DNA of 64,000 nt from Dictyobacter formicarum (GCF_016587435.1 NZ_BNJJ01000005.1:1-64000), one strand, 5' to 3'; positions 52,205 through 61,078 are shown, counted from the first letter of the stretch. Made by a program: numbers and translations. The notes: generated by a model from the sequence alone, not told the origin.

Positions 52205-53398
52205 TCAAGACATGTTTTGATGATGCATTTCATGCTGTTCATTGCCGTGATGATCCATCTGCTGTTCGGACCTGTTCATCATTTTTAACATGGCCAGGCC
52301 GCCTGTGCGGAAAAATCGAATTACCAGCAGAGCTGCCAGCGCCAGAAAGATAATATTGAGTACACTCGTATAGTTCCAGTGGATGCCGTCGGTAATCGCT
52401 ACGACATTGCGGTTCTGGGGGATAATACCCAAAGCGGCAAACAGGAACTCGACCACGTAACCCGCGGCAGCCATCGTGATATAGAACGTGACGAGAATGT
52501 AGCTCATCATCTTCCATCCATAATACTTGCGATAGATATCCAGGATGGGCAAAATAATCAGGTCAGCAAAGATAAAGCTGACGACACCTCCAAAGCTGAT
52601 CCCGCCTCGCCATAATACCGCGGCCAGCGGCACGTTGCCCACCGAGCAGACGAAACTCACCATGGCCACCAGCGGTCCCATCAGTGGTCCTTCAATCTTG
52701 GCCAACGTGGGATTGTTGGATAGGAAAAAGGCTTGCCAGAACGAATCGGGGACCCAGGCAGCCAGCGCACCTGCGATGAGTAACCCCAGCGCGATATCCA
52801 CCCAGACCGATGCCCAATCCATCACGAAGTAGCTGCTGACAGAGGTCAATCCTTTGCCGCTAAAGAGTTTGTTCCAGAAAGAGCCTCCCGATACGCTCAT
52901 ATCCATCGCCGCATGCCCCTCCATTCTTCCCATCACCCCTTTTTCGGCCTGCGACCTCGCTTCTTGCACGAGCCGTGGCGTCAGGGTGAGCCGGAAAATC
53001 ACCGCCAGAAATATCACCATCAGCAGCCCGCCGAGATACTCCGCCGCCATAAATTGCCAGCCCATTAAGACAATCAGGATGATGCCCAGTTCGATCACCA
53101 GGTTGGTTGAGGCTAATTGAAAAACCATCGCCGCGGTAAAGCTGGCTCCTTTCTGAAAGATGGAGCGCGCCAGGGCGACCGCTGCGTACGAGCAGGAACT
53201 GGAGGCAATGCCAAACAATGTGGCGATAGCTAGATGTTTTGGCGTATCACCGCCCAGTGCTTTTGCTATCGACTGATGGGACACCACGGCCTGAACAATA
53301 CCAGAGAGCGTAAAGCCGAGTATCAATGGCCACAGAATTTCCCAGAACATACTGAAGGCCATAAAAAGGGCCTGTTCAAGACTTTCTATAATTTGCAT
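52205..53398 (-). CDS. Permease, SO_0444-type Cu/Zn efflux family (DUF318/ArsP-like)
   Basis: The 397-residue protein has about 9-10 membrane helices in two halves. Each half has the family's conserved loop: SSSCSYAAVALARSIF with FQLASTNLVIELG in the first, and SFVCSVGNVPLAAVLWRGGISFGGVVSFIFADLIILPI in the second. The C-terminal tail is rich in His and Met (MDHHGNEQHEMHHQNMS), suited to Cu(I) or Zn(II). The cysteine in CSVGNVP lies where permeases of this group place a functional thiol. It faces csoR-copZ across a terminator and has its own CsoR-like operator, so copper export is the best reading. Arsenite-type export by ArsP relatives is the alternative. Confidence 0.85.
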   Translation of the reverse strand: MQIIESLEQALFMAFSMFWEILWPLILGFTLSGIVQAVVSHQSIAKALGGDTPKHLAIATLFGIASSSCSYAAVALARSIFQKGASFTAAMVFQLASTNLVIELGIILIVLMGWQFMAAEYLGGLLMVIFLAVIFRLTLTPRLVQEARSQAEKGVMGRMEGHAAMDMSVSGGSFWNKLFSGKGLTSVSSYFVMDWASVWVDIALGLLIAGALAAWVPDSFWQAFFLSNNPTLAKIEGPLMGPLVAMVSFVCSVGNVPLAAVLWRGGISFGGVVSFIFADLIILPILDIYRKYYGWKMMSYILVTFYITMAAAGYVVEFLFAALGIIPQNRNVVAITDGIHWNYTSVLNIIFLALAALLVIRFFRTGGLAMLKMMNRSEQQMDHHGNEQHEMHHQNMS

Positions 53399-53461
53399 GG
53401 CAGTTTTTCTTTCTCTTTTTCTGGCGGATCATATGCTAATGCTTTCTCGCATTTACTGTGC

Positions 53462-53524
53462 CATACCCACACCCCCCGCATAGGGGTATGTAGGAAGTAT
53501 AATCTATGATGTGCAGGCTGTCAA
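53462..53524 (-). promoter_or_regulatory. Permease promoter and candidate CsoR operator
   Basis: On the minus strand TTGACA (53519-53524) and TATACT (53496-53501) are 17 bp apart. Just downstream, 53462-53490 has perfect CATACCC/GGGTATG ends around a C-rich/G-rich core (CCCCC...GGGG). This is the same type of site, at the same place relative to the -10, as at the csoR promoter. Confidence 0.65.
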
Positions 53525-53559
53525 CGGCCCATCATCACAAAACCTCTGAAGAGATTTAA

Positions 53560-53703
53560 AGGAGCCACTACTTCTATGCACGCTTACCCGAACAATTCGA
53601 CGTCGTGATCCATCTGGATCATGCTCATGCCCTTGAACCTTTAGAACCAACAGCATCATGGCAGGATAATAAGGTAGATGAAACATTTCCAACTGGCATA
53701 TGA
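53560..53703 (+). pseudogene. Erythromycin esterase-like C-terminal remnant
   Basis: An open stretch of 47 codons bounded by stops reads SHYFYARLPEQFDVVIHLD, then HAHALEPLEPTASWQD and ETFPTGI before TGA. This matches the C-terminal end pattern of erythromycin esterase-family proteins (ARLPxQFDAxIHxDxTRALEPLE...). No start codon, ribosome site or catalytic part is present upstream, where the frame closes at once. It is a decayed tail of a lost gene. Confidence 0.6.
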
Positions 53704-53785
53704 GAGTGGGAATGGTTACCGCCACTTGAGGTGATGGTGATTTTCACCATAACAATCAAAACAATCTTGAGGGATCTGTATTTTC

Positions 53786-54979
53786 CTATCTGACTGGTGT
53801 GAAAAGAAGATGGCTCAGCACAAGTGCACCTGCCCCACGTGTCCAGCTTTCATAACCCGACCAGGGTTCAAGAATAACTTGTAGCGAGCTGGCAAGCCGA
53901 GAAAAGGCTTGCTCATGGAGCATTTGCAGCGCGGGATCGAAAAAGCGTTCACCATATTCGATACCTTCGCCAGTGATAATAATGCATTCGGGATTGAAGA
54001 GATTGACGATACTGGCCAGGCCCGCGCCAAACAAACGGCCAGCTTTCCGGAATGTCAGGCTCGCCATCTGGTCGTCGGGCGGACTCTGTAGCAACTGCTC
54101 AAGCGTCGGCTCTGCCTGTGAAAAACCACCAGCTCGGAGCAATTCGCTGTAGGTAGCTATGAGTCCCCGGTGCGCGACATACTCTTCCAGGCAGCCACGA
54201 TGGCCGCATTCACAGCGCCTGCCATCCACGACGGCGACTGTATGCCCAAATTCGCCCGCGCCACCAGTAGAGCCACTATAAATCTCGCCATTGAGCACGA
54301 TTCCCAGACCCAGGCCACGCCCCAGCGCGATTGTGAGAAAGTTCTGATAGGTCTGTCCCCTCCCAAAAAGATTTTCATAACAGGAGATGCAACTCACATT
54401 ATTGCTCACTAGAACTGGCATATGAAGGCGCTCAGACAACAACGGACCAAGCGCGAAATTGTGCCAGCCCAGTTGCCAGGAATCAACACAGATACCATTT
54501 TGACTATCGATATACCCAGAGACAGCGCACCCAACGCCGATAATGTGCTTGCAGGTAGCTTCGTTCTGACTGATCAGTTCCTCCACCAGTTCTGCGATAC
54601 AATCGATCGTATGCTCGCTCTGCTCGGCGAGGTTGAGATTCCAGTGTAACGAAGCAATAATCGAGCCGTGCAGATTGATGATCGAGCCGACGGTTTCACA
54701 TTCGCGGATCATCAAACCAATCGCGTAGCTACCAGCGGGATCAAGTGCGAGCAGTGTTGGGCGGCGTCCACGTGGCGCATTGGCTGTACCTTTCTCAATG
54801 ATCAGTCCACGTTTGCTCAGTTCGTTCGTCAGGGCAAGCACGGTAGCTGGACTCAGGCCGGACGCTGTAGCGAGATCAGGGCGGGAAACTGGGGCGTTCA
54901 GGCGAATGAGATTCAACAGACGATGCAGATTGTTATCGCGTAAGCTTTTGTAGTCGGTTAAAGTTGTATCTAGCTCCAT
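53786..54979 (-). CDS. ROK-family transcriptional regulator (NagC/XylR-like)
   Basis: ROK repressors combine a winged helix with a sugar-kinase-like ligand domain. The 397-residue protein has the helix-turn-helix near 20-65 (NLIRLNAPVSRPDLATASGLSPATVLALTNELSKRGLI), then a sugar-kinase fold with GVGCAVSGYIDSQ. The ROK zinc signature is present: GAGEFGHTVAVVDGRRCECGHRGCLEEYVA, near 240-262. The phosphate-loop aspartates of true kinases are not clearly kept, in line with a regulator. AGAGGG lies upstream of the ATG. It is divergent from the secreted GH43-like gene and both promoters carry similar AT-rich palindromes, so it probably represses both until a sugar binds. Confidence 0.93.
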   Translation of the reverse strand: MELDTTLTDYKSLRDNNLHRLLNLIRLNAPVSRPDLATASGLSPATVLALTNELSKRGLIIEKGTANAPRGRRPTLLALDPAGSYAIGLMIRECETVGSIINLHGSIIASLHWNLNLAEQSEHTIDCIAELVEELISQNEATCKHIIGVGCAVSGYIDSQNGICVDSWQLGWHNFALGPLLSERLHMPVLVSNNVSCISCYENLFGRGQTYQNFLTIALGRGLGLGIVLNGEIYSGSTGGAGEFGHTVAVVDGRRCECGHRGCLEEYVAHRGLIATYSELLRAGGFSQAEPTLEQLLQSPPDDQMASLTFRKAGRLFGAGLASIVNLFNPECIIITGEGIEYGERFFDPALQMLHEQAFSRLASSLQVILEPWSGYESWTRGAGALVLSHLLFTPVR

Positions 54980-55003
54980 ACGCAGGCCCTCTTCTCTGCA
55001 GAT

Positions 55004-55057
55004 TTATTTTATTTAAGAATAAAATAAAATATAGAAGCGCTGGAGCATTTTGTCAAG
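55004..55057 (-). promoter_or_regulatory. ROK gene promoter and operator palindrome
   Basis: On the minus strand TTGACA (55052-55057) and TATATT (55029-55034) are 17 bp apart. Directly downstream lies a perfect palindrome: TTTATTTTATT (55004-55014), TAAG, and AATAAAATAAA (55019-55029). It touches the -10, as expected for autorepression. Confidence 0.75.
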
Positions 55058-55253
55058 GGAAAGGCAGCACCGAAGGGCCACCTGCCAGCCTTGGGGGAAC
55101 GTTACGCGATTCAGTAGCTTCAAACATCCGTATAAAAACGGTTTAACACATATAATAAAAAGCGTTACATGCGCAAATATGCAGTCCTCCAGACGAAAAT
55201 GTGGAAATAGGGGCATAATTTTCAAATCTGGAAGATTTGTTGTGCTTTCCTAC
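55058..55253. other. Spacer between the ROK and GH43 divergent promoters
   Basis: About 200 bp separate the two -35 elements. I see no gene. The stretch has a short inverted repeat TCTGGAAGA near 55227-55236 and otherwise looks unremarkable. Confidence 0.4.
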
Positions 55254-55303
55254 TTGACAAAACTTCCCCCGCAACTTATATTTTATTTACCCACCAAATA
55301 AAT
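55254..55303 (+). promoter_or_regulatory. GH43-like gene promoter and operator
   Basis: TTGACA (55254-55259) and TATATT (55277-55282) are 17 bp apart. The following ATTTTATTT-ACCCACC-AAATAAATT (about 55279-55303) is an inverted repeat that overlaps the -10, and its left arm matches the operator arm at the ROK promoter. The leader is then about 240 nt and contains a CGGACAAGC/GTTTGTCCG hairpin (near 55381-55400). Confidence 0.7.
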
Positions 55304-55527
55304 TAATTGCAAGGCAGCAGAACAAAAACCTGGAAAGTGTGAAATAGCTCTTTTTTGAAGCGATGCCGGCAGCCGAAAATACGGACAAGCGTTTGTCCGG
55401 TTAACATGGCTGCAAAAGCCTGAGGTCGCCAGGACACGAGTTATTTTCGCAGTTTGACGTGCATGCGCCTGCCAGGAGGAATGCGCTGGTTAATTGTGCA
55501 GAGACGTAGAAAGGAAGCATTCTGGCA

Positions 55528-58500
55528 ATGAATATGCCAACGAAACAGATGATTTTTTTCACTAAGATAACAATCAATGCCGTAGTTGTTCTTACATTCA
55601 TTTCTTTCTTTCAATTTTTACCCATAAAATCTGCTTTTGCAGCTACAACTCCTCTCTTCACTGACGATTTTCAGGATAGCAATTACACTACCCAGGCCTG
55701 GACGACCTCAACGACGCTTGCAACAACAGAGAATGTACCGTGGTCGGTGATCACAGACCCTGCGGATGCTTCTAATAAGATACTTTCGCAAGGTAAGACG
55801 GGTATTAATAACGAAGCCTACGCCATCGCCGGTGACCCATCCTGGACGGATTATTCGTACGAAGCCAGAGTAAAACTGATGGATACCGAGCCGTATCCGG
55901 GGCTGGTAGCTCGCTACAAAGACAGCAACAACTACTACATGTGCCGGATTGATAAAGTTGGCGACGCCAAATTGGAGATATCGAAAAAGGTCAATGGAAC
56001 CTCCACCATCTTCGCAAGCTTTCCCTTGACTCCGACAACCAATACCTGGTATTCCCTGCGTATCACCGTTCAAGGCAGCACCATCCGTTGCGCTCTCAAC
56101 GGTGACACCCGCTTCGAGGTGACGGATACGGCGCTCACGGCCGGGAAGATCGGCTTCCGCACGAACTGGGGACAGGCCGGGTTTGACGATGTTGTGGTGA
56201 AAGACCTGACCGCTCCGGCGCCAGCCGCCCCAACCGGGCTAGCCGCCGGCAGCATAACGGATACGTCAGTGTCGTTAACATGGAATACGGTACCAGAAGC
56301 GACCGTTTATCGACTGTACCGCTCCAGCAGCGCGACAGGGACCTTTCAACCTATCTATAAGGGGACAGACGCTTCCTATCAAGATACGGGATTAACCAAA
56401 GGAACGACCTACCATTACAAGGTTACCTATGAAACCGCCGACGGATTAGAGTCTGCCTCATCAGATACCATTAGTGCGAAGACCACAATTCCCTTGCCGG
56501 GCGTACCGACAGGATTGTCCGTGGCAAAAATTAATTCACAAAGTGCGGAGTTTCGCTGGAGTCAGGCTACCGACGCCACTTCCTATAATCTGTACCGTGC
56601 TACCCAGCCGGGTGGACCGTATACACTTATCAACCCGGTCAACCAGAACTTATACATCTCGACCAATGGTATAGACTGCCAATTAACACCGGAAACGACT
56701 TATTACTATACCGTTTCGGCTGTTAATCCCACCGGAGAATCAGCAAAATCCGCCGAGGTAAAAGTAACGACGCCGAAACCTGAAGATGATTTCATTCAAA
56801 ACGCCGGCTTTTGGTGCCCCGATAACAACGCCAGCGTGATCCAGGGCCATGGCGGCTATATCCTCCAGGTTGGCGATACCTATTACTGGTATGGGGAAGA
56901 TAAGTCACAAAACAACGCCTCCTTCCTCAACGTCGCGGCGTATGCCTCCAAGGACCTGGTGCATTGGAGCTTCAGAAATAATATCCTTACGGTCAATTCG
57001 GCCCCAGAGCTAGCAGATGCCAAAATCGAGCGACCGAAAGTGCTCTATAACGCGGCTACCCATAAATATGTGATGTGGGGGCATAAAGAACCAGCGGCAA
57101 ATTATAATGAAGCCAAGGTGGCGGTCGCGGTAAGCGATACTCCGGATGGCAATTTCACCTATCTGGGCAGCTTCAACCCGCTAGGAGACCAATCCCGGGA
57201 TTTCACCTTATTCCAGGACGATGACGGCACCGCCTACCTGATCTCCAGTGCAAACAACAATCTCGATTTGAACGTCTATCAATTAACGCCAGATTATCTC
57301 AACGTTCAAACAAGAATTGCAGTCCTGTATGCGGGGCAGCGCCGAGAGGCCCCGGCGGTAGTGAAAAAAGACGGCATCTATTATTTGTTCACGTCGGGAC
57401 AATCCGGCTGGGCGCCGAATCAAGGAAAATATGCGACGGCGACCTCGATGGCCGGACCCTGGTCAGCGCCACAAAATTTTGGCGACAATTGGTCGTTTTA
57501 CACGCAGCCAGCATTTATCCTCACAGTTAAAGGCACGACGAAAACCACCTATATTTACGCCGGCGACCGCTGGCATCCGAACAAGTTGGGTGCCTCGGAG
57601 TATATCTGGTTGCCGTTAACACTGGACAGTGTCAACCGCACGGCGACCATGGATTATGTCTCCCGATTCAAGTTGAATGTCACCACCGGTGACCTCCTGG
57701 CGCCATCGGTGCAGTTGATTTCTTCCGGTGCGGGAGTAACGGCGACAACCAGCAGTTCAGGTCATGACGCGGGGCTTGCCAATGACGGATCATACTCAAC
57801 CTATTGGGAAGCAAGTAACAAGACCTTGCCGGTTTCAGTGAACATAGATCTGGGCGAAGCAAAGTCCATTGGCCGCATCGACCTGACCTGGAGAGGAGTC
57901 GGAGGATCAGAAGCGTACTATCAGTATAAAATTTACGGCAGTATAGACAATGCAACTTATACGCAGCTCGCTGATCGCAGCACCAACACAGATCTGGGCT
58001 TCACTTCCGATAATATTGTAGACACCGCAAAGTACCGCTATCTCCGCATCACAGTATCGAAATACATAAATTTTACAAATGGCAACCCACCCGGCTATAA
58101 TCCCGGATTGTATGAAATCAAGGTCTTCAGCAAAGCCGACCAGACTATCACCTTCCCTGCGATCCCTGATAAGACCTACGGTGACGCTGACTTCAAGGTC
58201 GCTGCCACCACCACGTGGGGCCTACCGGTCAGCTTCGCGGCAAACGGCACCTGCACTATCACCAGCGCAACGGTCCACCTGACCGGCGCGGGCAACTGTA
58301 CGATCACTGCCTCGCAGGCGGGCGATGGCAACTTCAAGCCAGCGGCGGATATGGCACAGACCTTCACTGTTGCTAAAGCGTCTACCAACGTCAAAGTGGC
58401 TGTTACCCCATCTCCGGTGCAGTACAGCGATATGATTAATCTGAATGCTACGGTTAGCCCGGTCTCACTGGGTGATCAAACTCTCAGCGGTTCGGTAGAA

Positions 58501-59442
58501 TTCTTTATCAGCGGTGGAGGATTAAGCAAACCTCTGTCAGTAGGTTCGGCTCAGATTGATAGCACAGGAGTAGCAACTTTGCCTTATAAGGTTGAGCTGC
58601 AACCTGATAGTGCCTACACGGTCACTGCTAACTTTACTTCGACCAATGCCAACTTCACTGATAATTCCGACAGCACTGGTTTGACAGTGACGAAAGAAGA
58701 CACCGTGGTAACCCCCGCCAGTACCAACCCTTCAGTGGTGCAGGTGGCGACTGCTGGTGGCGCTTCTCCCAGTTTCAACCTTAGTGCCTCCATCAAGGAG
58801 GTCGCTGATGGCAGCCCTGGCGACATCAGCAAGGTTACCCCGGTCAACTTTAGTCTTGTTCCAATAGGCCCAGGCTCGACAGTTAACTGTACTGCTGGCA
58901 GCGGTACGCTCAATGGCTCTGAACTGGCTGTTAGTTGTGCCTTCACGAATGTCCCCGTCAACGTCTACGACGTAGTCATAACTGTGGGGGGCAAATACTA
59001 TCAGGGCAGTGCTCATAGTATTCTCACAGTCTATGATCCTTCGTTAGGCTTTACCACCGGCGGAGGTATTCTTATTCACAGCGGCGTCCGGGCTGACTTC
59101 GGCTTTAACGTCAAATATCTCAAAAATGGGCAGGCCCAGGGCCAATTTATCTACATTGAACACCGGCCTACTGGGGATGTTGTAGTCAAGAGCAACGTAC
59201 TGGACACGCTGGCAATCATCAAAAGTAGCCCTACTTCCAGTACAGCGGTCTTTACAGGCAAAGCTACTAACAATGGGGTAGGCAACTACACCTTCCAGGT
59301 AACTGGCGTTGATAACGGTGAACCAGGTACTAACGACCAGTTCGGTCTTAAATTGAGCAGTCCTGGAGGTGCAGTGGTAGCTGATCTGACTTTCGATCCC
59401 CTCACTCTCAATGGTGGGAATATCCAGATTCATCAAGAGTAA
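55528..59442 (+). CDS. Secreted multidomain GH43-like glycosidase with FN3, F5/8C and Ig-like modules
   Basis: The 1304-residue extracellular protein starts with a signal peptide (cleavage after AFA, about residue 38). In order follow a concanavalin-like/DUF1080-type module (about 42-225), two fibronectin III domains (about 230-320 and 321-415), a five-blade GH43-type catalytic domain (about 421-725), an F5/8-type carbohydrate-binding domain (about 727-868), an MBG-type repeat (ITFPAIPDKTYGDADF, about 871-950), and Ig-like C-terminal modules. The catalytic start SVIQGHGGYILQVGDTYYWYGED resembles the exo-beta-1,3-galactanase branch (GH43_24), so galactan or arabinogalactan is a plausible substrate. 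It is controlled by the divergent ROK gene. AAAGGAAG lies upstream of the ATG. Confidence 0.85.
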   Translation: MNMPTKQMIFFTKITINAVVVLTFISFFQFLPIKSAFAATTPLFTDDFQDSNYTTQAWTTSTTLATTENVPWSVITDPADASNKILSQGKTGINNEAYAIAGDPSWTDYSYEARVKLMDTEPYPGLVARYKDSNNYYMCRIDKVGDAKLEISKKVNGTSTIFASFPLTPTTNTWYSLRITVQGSTIRCALNGDTRFEVTDTALTAGKIGFRTNWGQAGFDDVVVKDLTAPAPAAPTGLAAGSITDTSVSLTWNTVPEATVYRLYRSSSATGTFQPIYKGTDASYQDTGLTKGTTYHYKVTYETADGLESASSDTISAKTTIPLPGVPTGLSVAKINSQSAEFRWSQATDATSYNLYRATQPGGPYTLINPVNQNLYISTNGIDCQLTPETTYYYTVSAVNPTGESAKSAEVKVTTPKPEDDFIQNAGFWCPDNNASVIQGHGGYILQVGDTYYWYGEDKSQNNASFLNVAAYASKDLVHWSFRNNILTVNSAPELADAKIERPKVLYNAATHKYVMWGHKEPAANYNEAKVAVAVSDTPDGNFTYLGSFNPLGDQSRDFTLFQDDDGTAYLISSANNNLDLNVYQLTPDYLNVQTRIAVLYAGQRREAPAVVKKDGIYYLFTSGQSGWAPNQGKYATATSMAGPWSAPQNFGDNWSFYTQPAFILTVKGTTKTTYIYAGDRWHPNKLGASEYIWLPLTLDSVNRTATMDYVSRFKLNVTTGDLLAPSVQLISSGAGVTATTSSSGHDAGLANDGSYSTYWEASNKTLPVSVNIDLGEAKSIGRIDLTWRGVGGSEAYYQYKIYGSIDNATYTQLADRSTNTDLGFTSDNIVDTAKYRYLRITVSKYINFTNGNPPGYNPGLYEIKVFSKADQTITFPAIPDKTYGDADFKVAATTTWGLPVSFAANGTCTITSATVHLTGAGNCTITASQAGDGNFKPAADMAQTFTVAKASTNVKVAVTPSPVQYSDMINLNATVSPVSLGDQTLSGSVEFFISGGGLSKPLSVGSAQIDSTGVATLPYKVELQPDSAYTVTANFTSTNANFTDNSDSTGLTVTKEDTVVTPASTNPSVVQVATAGGASPSFNLSASIKEVADGSPGDISKVTPVNFSLVPIGPGSTVNCTAGSGTLNGSELAVSCAFTNVPVNVYDVVITVGGKYYQGSAHSILTVYDPSLGFTTGGGILIHSGVRADFGFNVKYLKNGQAQGQFIYIEHRPTGDVVVKSNVLDTLAIIKSSPTSSTAVFTGKATNNGVGNYTFQVTGVDNGEPGTNDQFGLKLSSPGGAVVADLTFDPLTLNGGNIQIHQE

Positions 59443-59470
59443 CTAGCTCTCTGACAGAGAAGCTATCAGA

Positions 59471-59497
59471 AAAGGCCCGGGGTGCGCCCGGGCCTTT
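59471..59497 (+). terminator. Terminator of the GH43-like gene
   Basis: AAAGGCCCGGG (59471-59481) pairs with CCCGGGCCTTT (59487-59497) around a 5-nt loop, followed by further T. Confidence 0.92.
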
Positions 59498-59638
59498 TTA
59501 TTGATATCTGATCCACCAAAAGCCAGGCAAGGTCAAAATGCCCATCGAGTTGGCGCAGGCAAAATGAGCGCTTGTGCCATTGCTTCTATCTCCGCAAACA
59601 ACAGAACCACTTTTTACCTTGATTGGGATGAGGGAATC

Positions 59639-59800
59639 GTTTTATGTAGTGGTGCTGCGGATCAATGACCCTTTATTCCCAACGCCGGTCGGCGTCACAT
59701 ATGGTCAGTAGAAAATGAACCACTGGCCGAACAGACGGAAGAGGAGCGATTACGGATCTATCGCCGCATCCGAGTTACACTTATTCACTATATCAACATA
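59639..59800 (+). pseudogene. Arsenate reductase (LMW-phosphatase type) C-terminal remnant
   Basis: One frame reads LCSGAADQ, an in-frame TGA at 59666, then PFIPNAGRRHIWSVENEPLA and EQTEEERLRIYRRIR. This follows the C-terminal pattern of arsC proteins of the tyrosine-phosphatase type (C-D-x-A-x-x-x-C-P-x-x-P-G...H-W-x-x-x-D-P...G-T-E-E-E-R-L-x-x-x-R-R-x-R). The TGA stands where a conserved Cys (TGC/TGT) would be expected. The N-terminal half and any ribosome site are missing. The rest of 59498-59889 holds no gene, apart from a 14-bp direct repeat (CTGCCATGTTTGCC) at about 59871 and 59896. Confidence 0.55.
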
Positions 59801-59889
59801 AACCTCCTACTTCCTACCATATTAGCAATGATGCCACAGCGCAAATAAGAACGAAGCGAGTATAAGGATCTGCCATGTTTGCCCGCTTG

Positions 59890-60921
59890 CTAATCTGCCA
59901 TGTTTGCCTCATTAAGGGGAGCTACAGATTGGCGCTCGATCAATTGTGAAAAAAGCTCTACATGTATCGGCGTTAGATCATGGTGGGCGTTGCGTTCGAT
60001 CAGGCGCTGTACGGCCAGCCTTCCCAGTGCAGCGCGATCAATGCGAATAGTGGTAAGCGGCGGTACGATAAAAGGAGCGGTTTCAATATCATCGTAACCA
60101 ATGATAGAAATATCCTGGGGTATACGATAGTTAGCCTCTTGCAGAGCACGAATAACCCCCATCGCGGACATGTCATTTGCGCAGAAAACCGCGCTAAACG
60201 GAGGATACTTAGTTGCCAGGAAATCCTTCATGCGCTGATAGGCCCAGGCAGGCCCCAATGCCGTCTCTAATACCAGGTTGGGATCGTAAGGAATGCCTGC
60301 TTCTTGTAATGCCGCCTGATAGGATGCAAAACGGCTCTTAATGGTGCTGCGCTTCAACTCGGTCGCGTGTAGAATCGCACGGTGGCCCCGCTCGGTCAGA
60401 TAGTTCACAGCCAGGCGGGGGCCAATCACGTTATCGGGCAGCAGCGTATCAACCTGGAGATTCCAGTGCACAGCATTAAGCAGTACCATCTGAGAGGTCA
60501 GACCCATAGCTTGCTCCAGTAGGATGCGATCATCTACAGCCATAAAAATAAAGCCATCGGTAATATTCTGCCTTATACGCTCTAAGAGCGTCTCACGTTG
60601 CGCCTTATCAGTATCAAAGCCGATCACTGTATGGGTCAAGCGAATATCATGCTCGCGGCAAGTAGCCTCGATGCTATTCATGATATCGGTATGAAAGGGG
60701 TCATTACTGGACGTGCCTGTGGTCATCAGGAGATGTATCTGCGTAAGCGTGCTTTCTCTGGCCTCGTAGCCAAGGTCAGCCGCCGCCGCCAGTACGCGCT
60801 CCCGCAGCGTCTGACTAATTCCCTCAGAATTATTCAGCACACGCGAAACAGTGCTAATTGAGACGCCCGCCGCGACCGCTATCTCGCCCTGTCGCGGTCG
60901 CCTCCCCTGGTGATGGTGCAT
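59890..60921 (-). CDS. LacI-family transcriptional regulator
   Basis: The 343-residue repressor has the LacI headpiece at about 12-60: GEIAVAAGVSISTVSRVLNNSEGISQTLRERVLAAAADLGYEA. A periplasmic-binding-type ligand domain follows (FIFMAVDDRILL, HRAILHATELKRSTIKSR, FSAVFCANDMSAMGVIRALQEANYRIPQDISIIGYDDIETAPF). The start at 60921 has GGAGG about 7 nt upstream. A longer frame runs into the promoter. It is divergent from a sugar ABC transporter, and motifs with a TTTC(C)GAAA core sit just downstream of both -10 elements, so it most likely represses that transporter and itself. Confidence 0.94.
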   Translation of the reverse strand: MHHHQGRRPRQGEIAVAAGVSISTVSRVLNNSEGISQTLRERVLAAAADLGYEARESTLTQIHLLMTTGTSSNDPFHTDIMNSIEATCREHDIRLTHTVIGFDTDKAQRETLLERIRQNITDGFIFMAVDDRILLEQAMGLTSQMVLLNAVHWNLQVDTLLPDNVIGPRLAVNYLTERGHRAILHATELKRSTIKSRFASYQAALQEAGIPYDPNLVLETALGPAWAYQRMKDFLATKYPPFSAVFCANDMSAMGVIRALQEANYRIPQDISIIGYDDIETAPFIVPPLTTIRIDRAALGRLAVQRLIERNAHHDLTPIHVELFSQLIERQSVAPLNEANMAD

Positions 60922-60969
60922 AACAATCCTCCAACCTCGATTCGATGGCCCATCTTTTTGTATAGAGCC

Positions 60970-61008
60970 TTTCGAAAAAATATACCATTTTTTGCAAGAA
61001 AATTGCAA
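60970..61008 (-). promoter_or_regulatory. lacI-type gene promoter and candidate operator
   Basis: TTGCAA (61003-61008) and TATATT (60979-60984) are 18 bp apart on the minus strand. TTTCGAAA (60970-60977), a perfect palindrome with the central CG usual for LacI sites, lies at the expected transcription start. Confidence 0.5.
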
Positions 61009-61042
61009 TACTTTTCAAGGCAAACAAAGCATTTGATGAAAC

Positions 61043-61078
61043 TTGACTTTTACATGCAAATATGTTAATTTTCCGAAA
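61043..61078 (+). promoter_or_regulatory. ABC transporter promoter and candidate operator
   Basis: TTGACT (61043-61048) and TAATTT (61066-61071) are 17 bp apart. TTTCCGAAA (61070-61078) follows at once, close to the TTTCGAAA at the regulator's own promoter. A further TAACCGTTTA-type site lies near 61083-61092. Confidence 0.5.
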
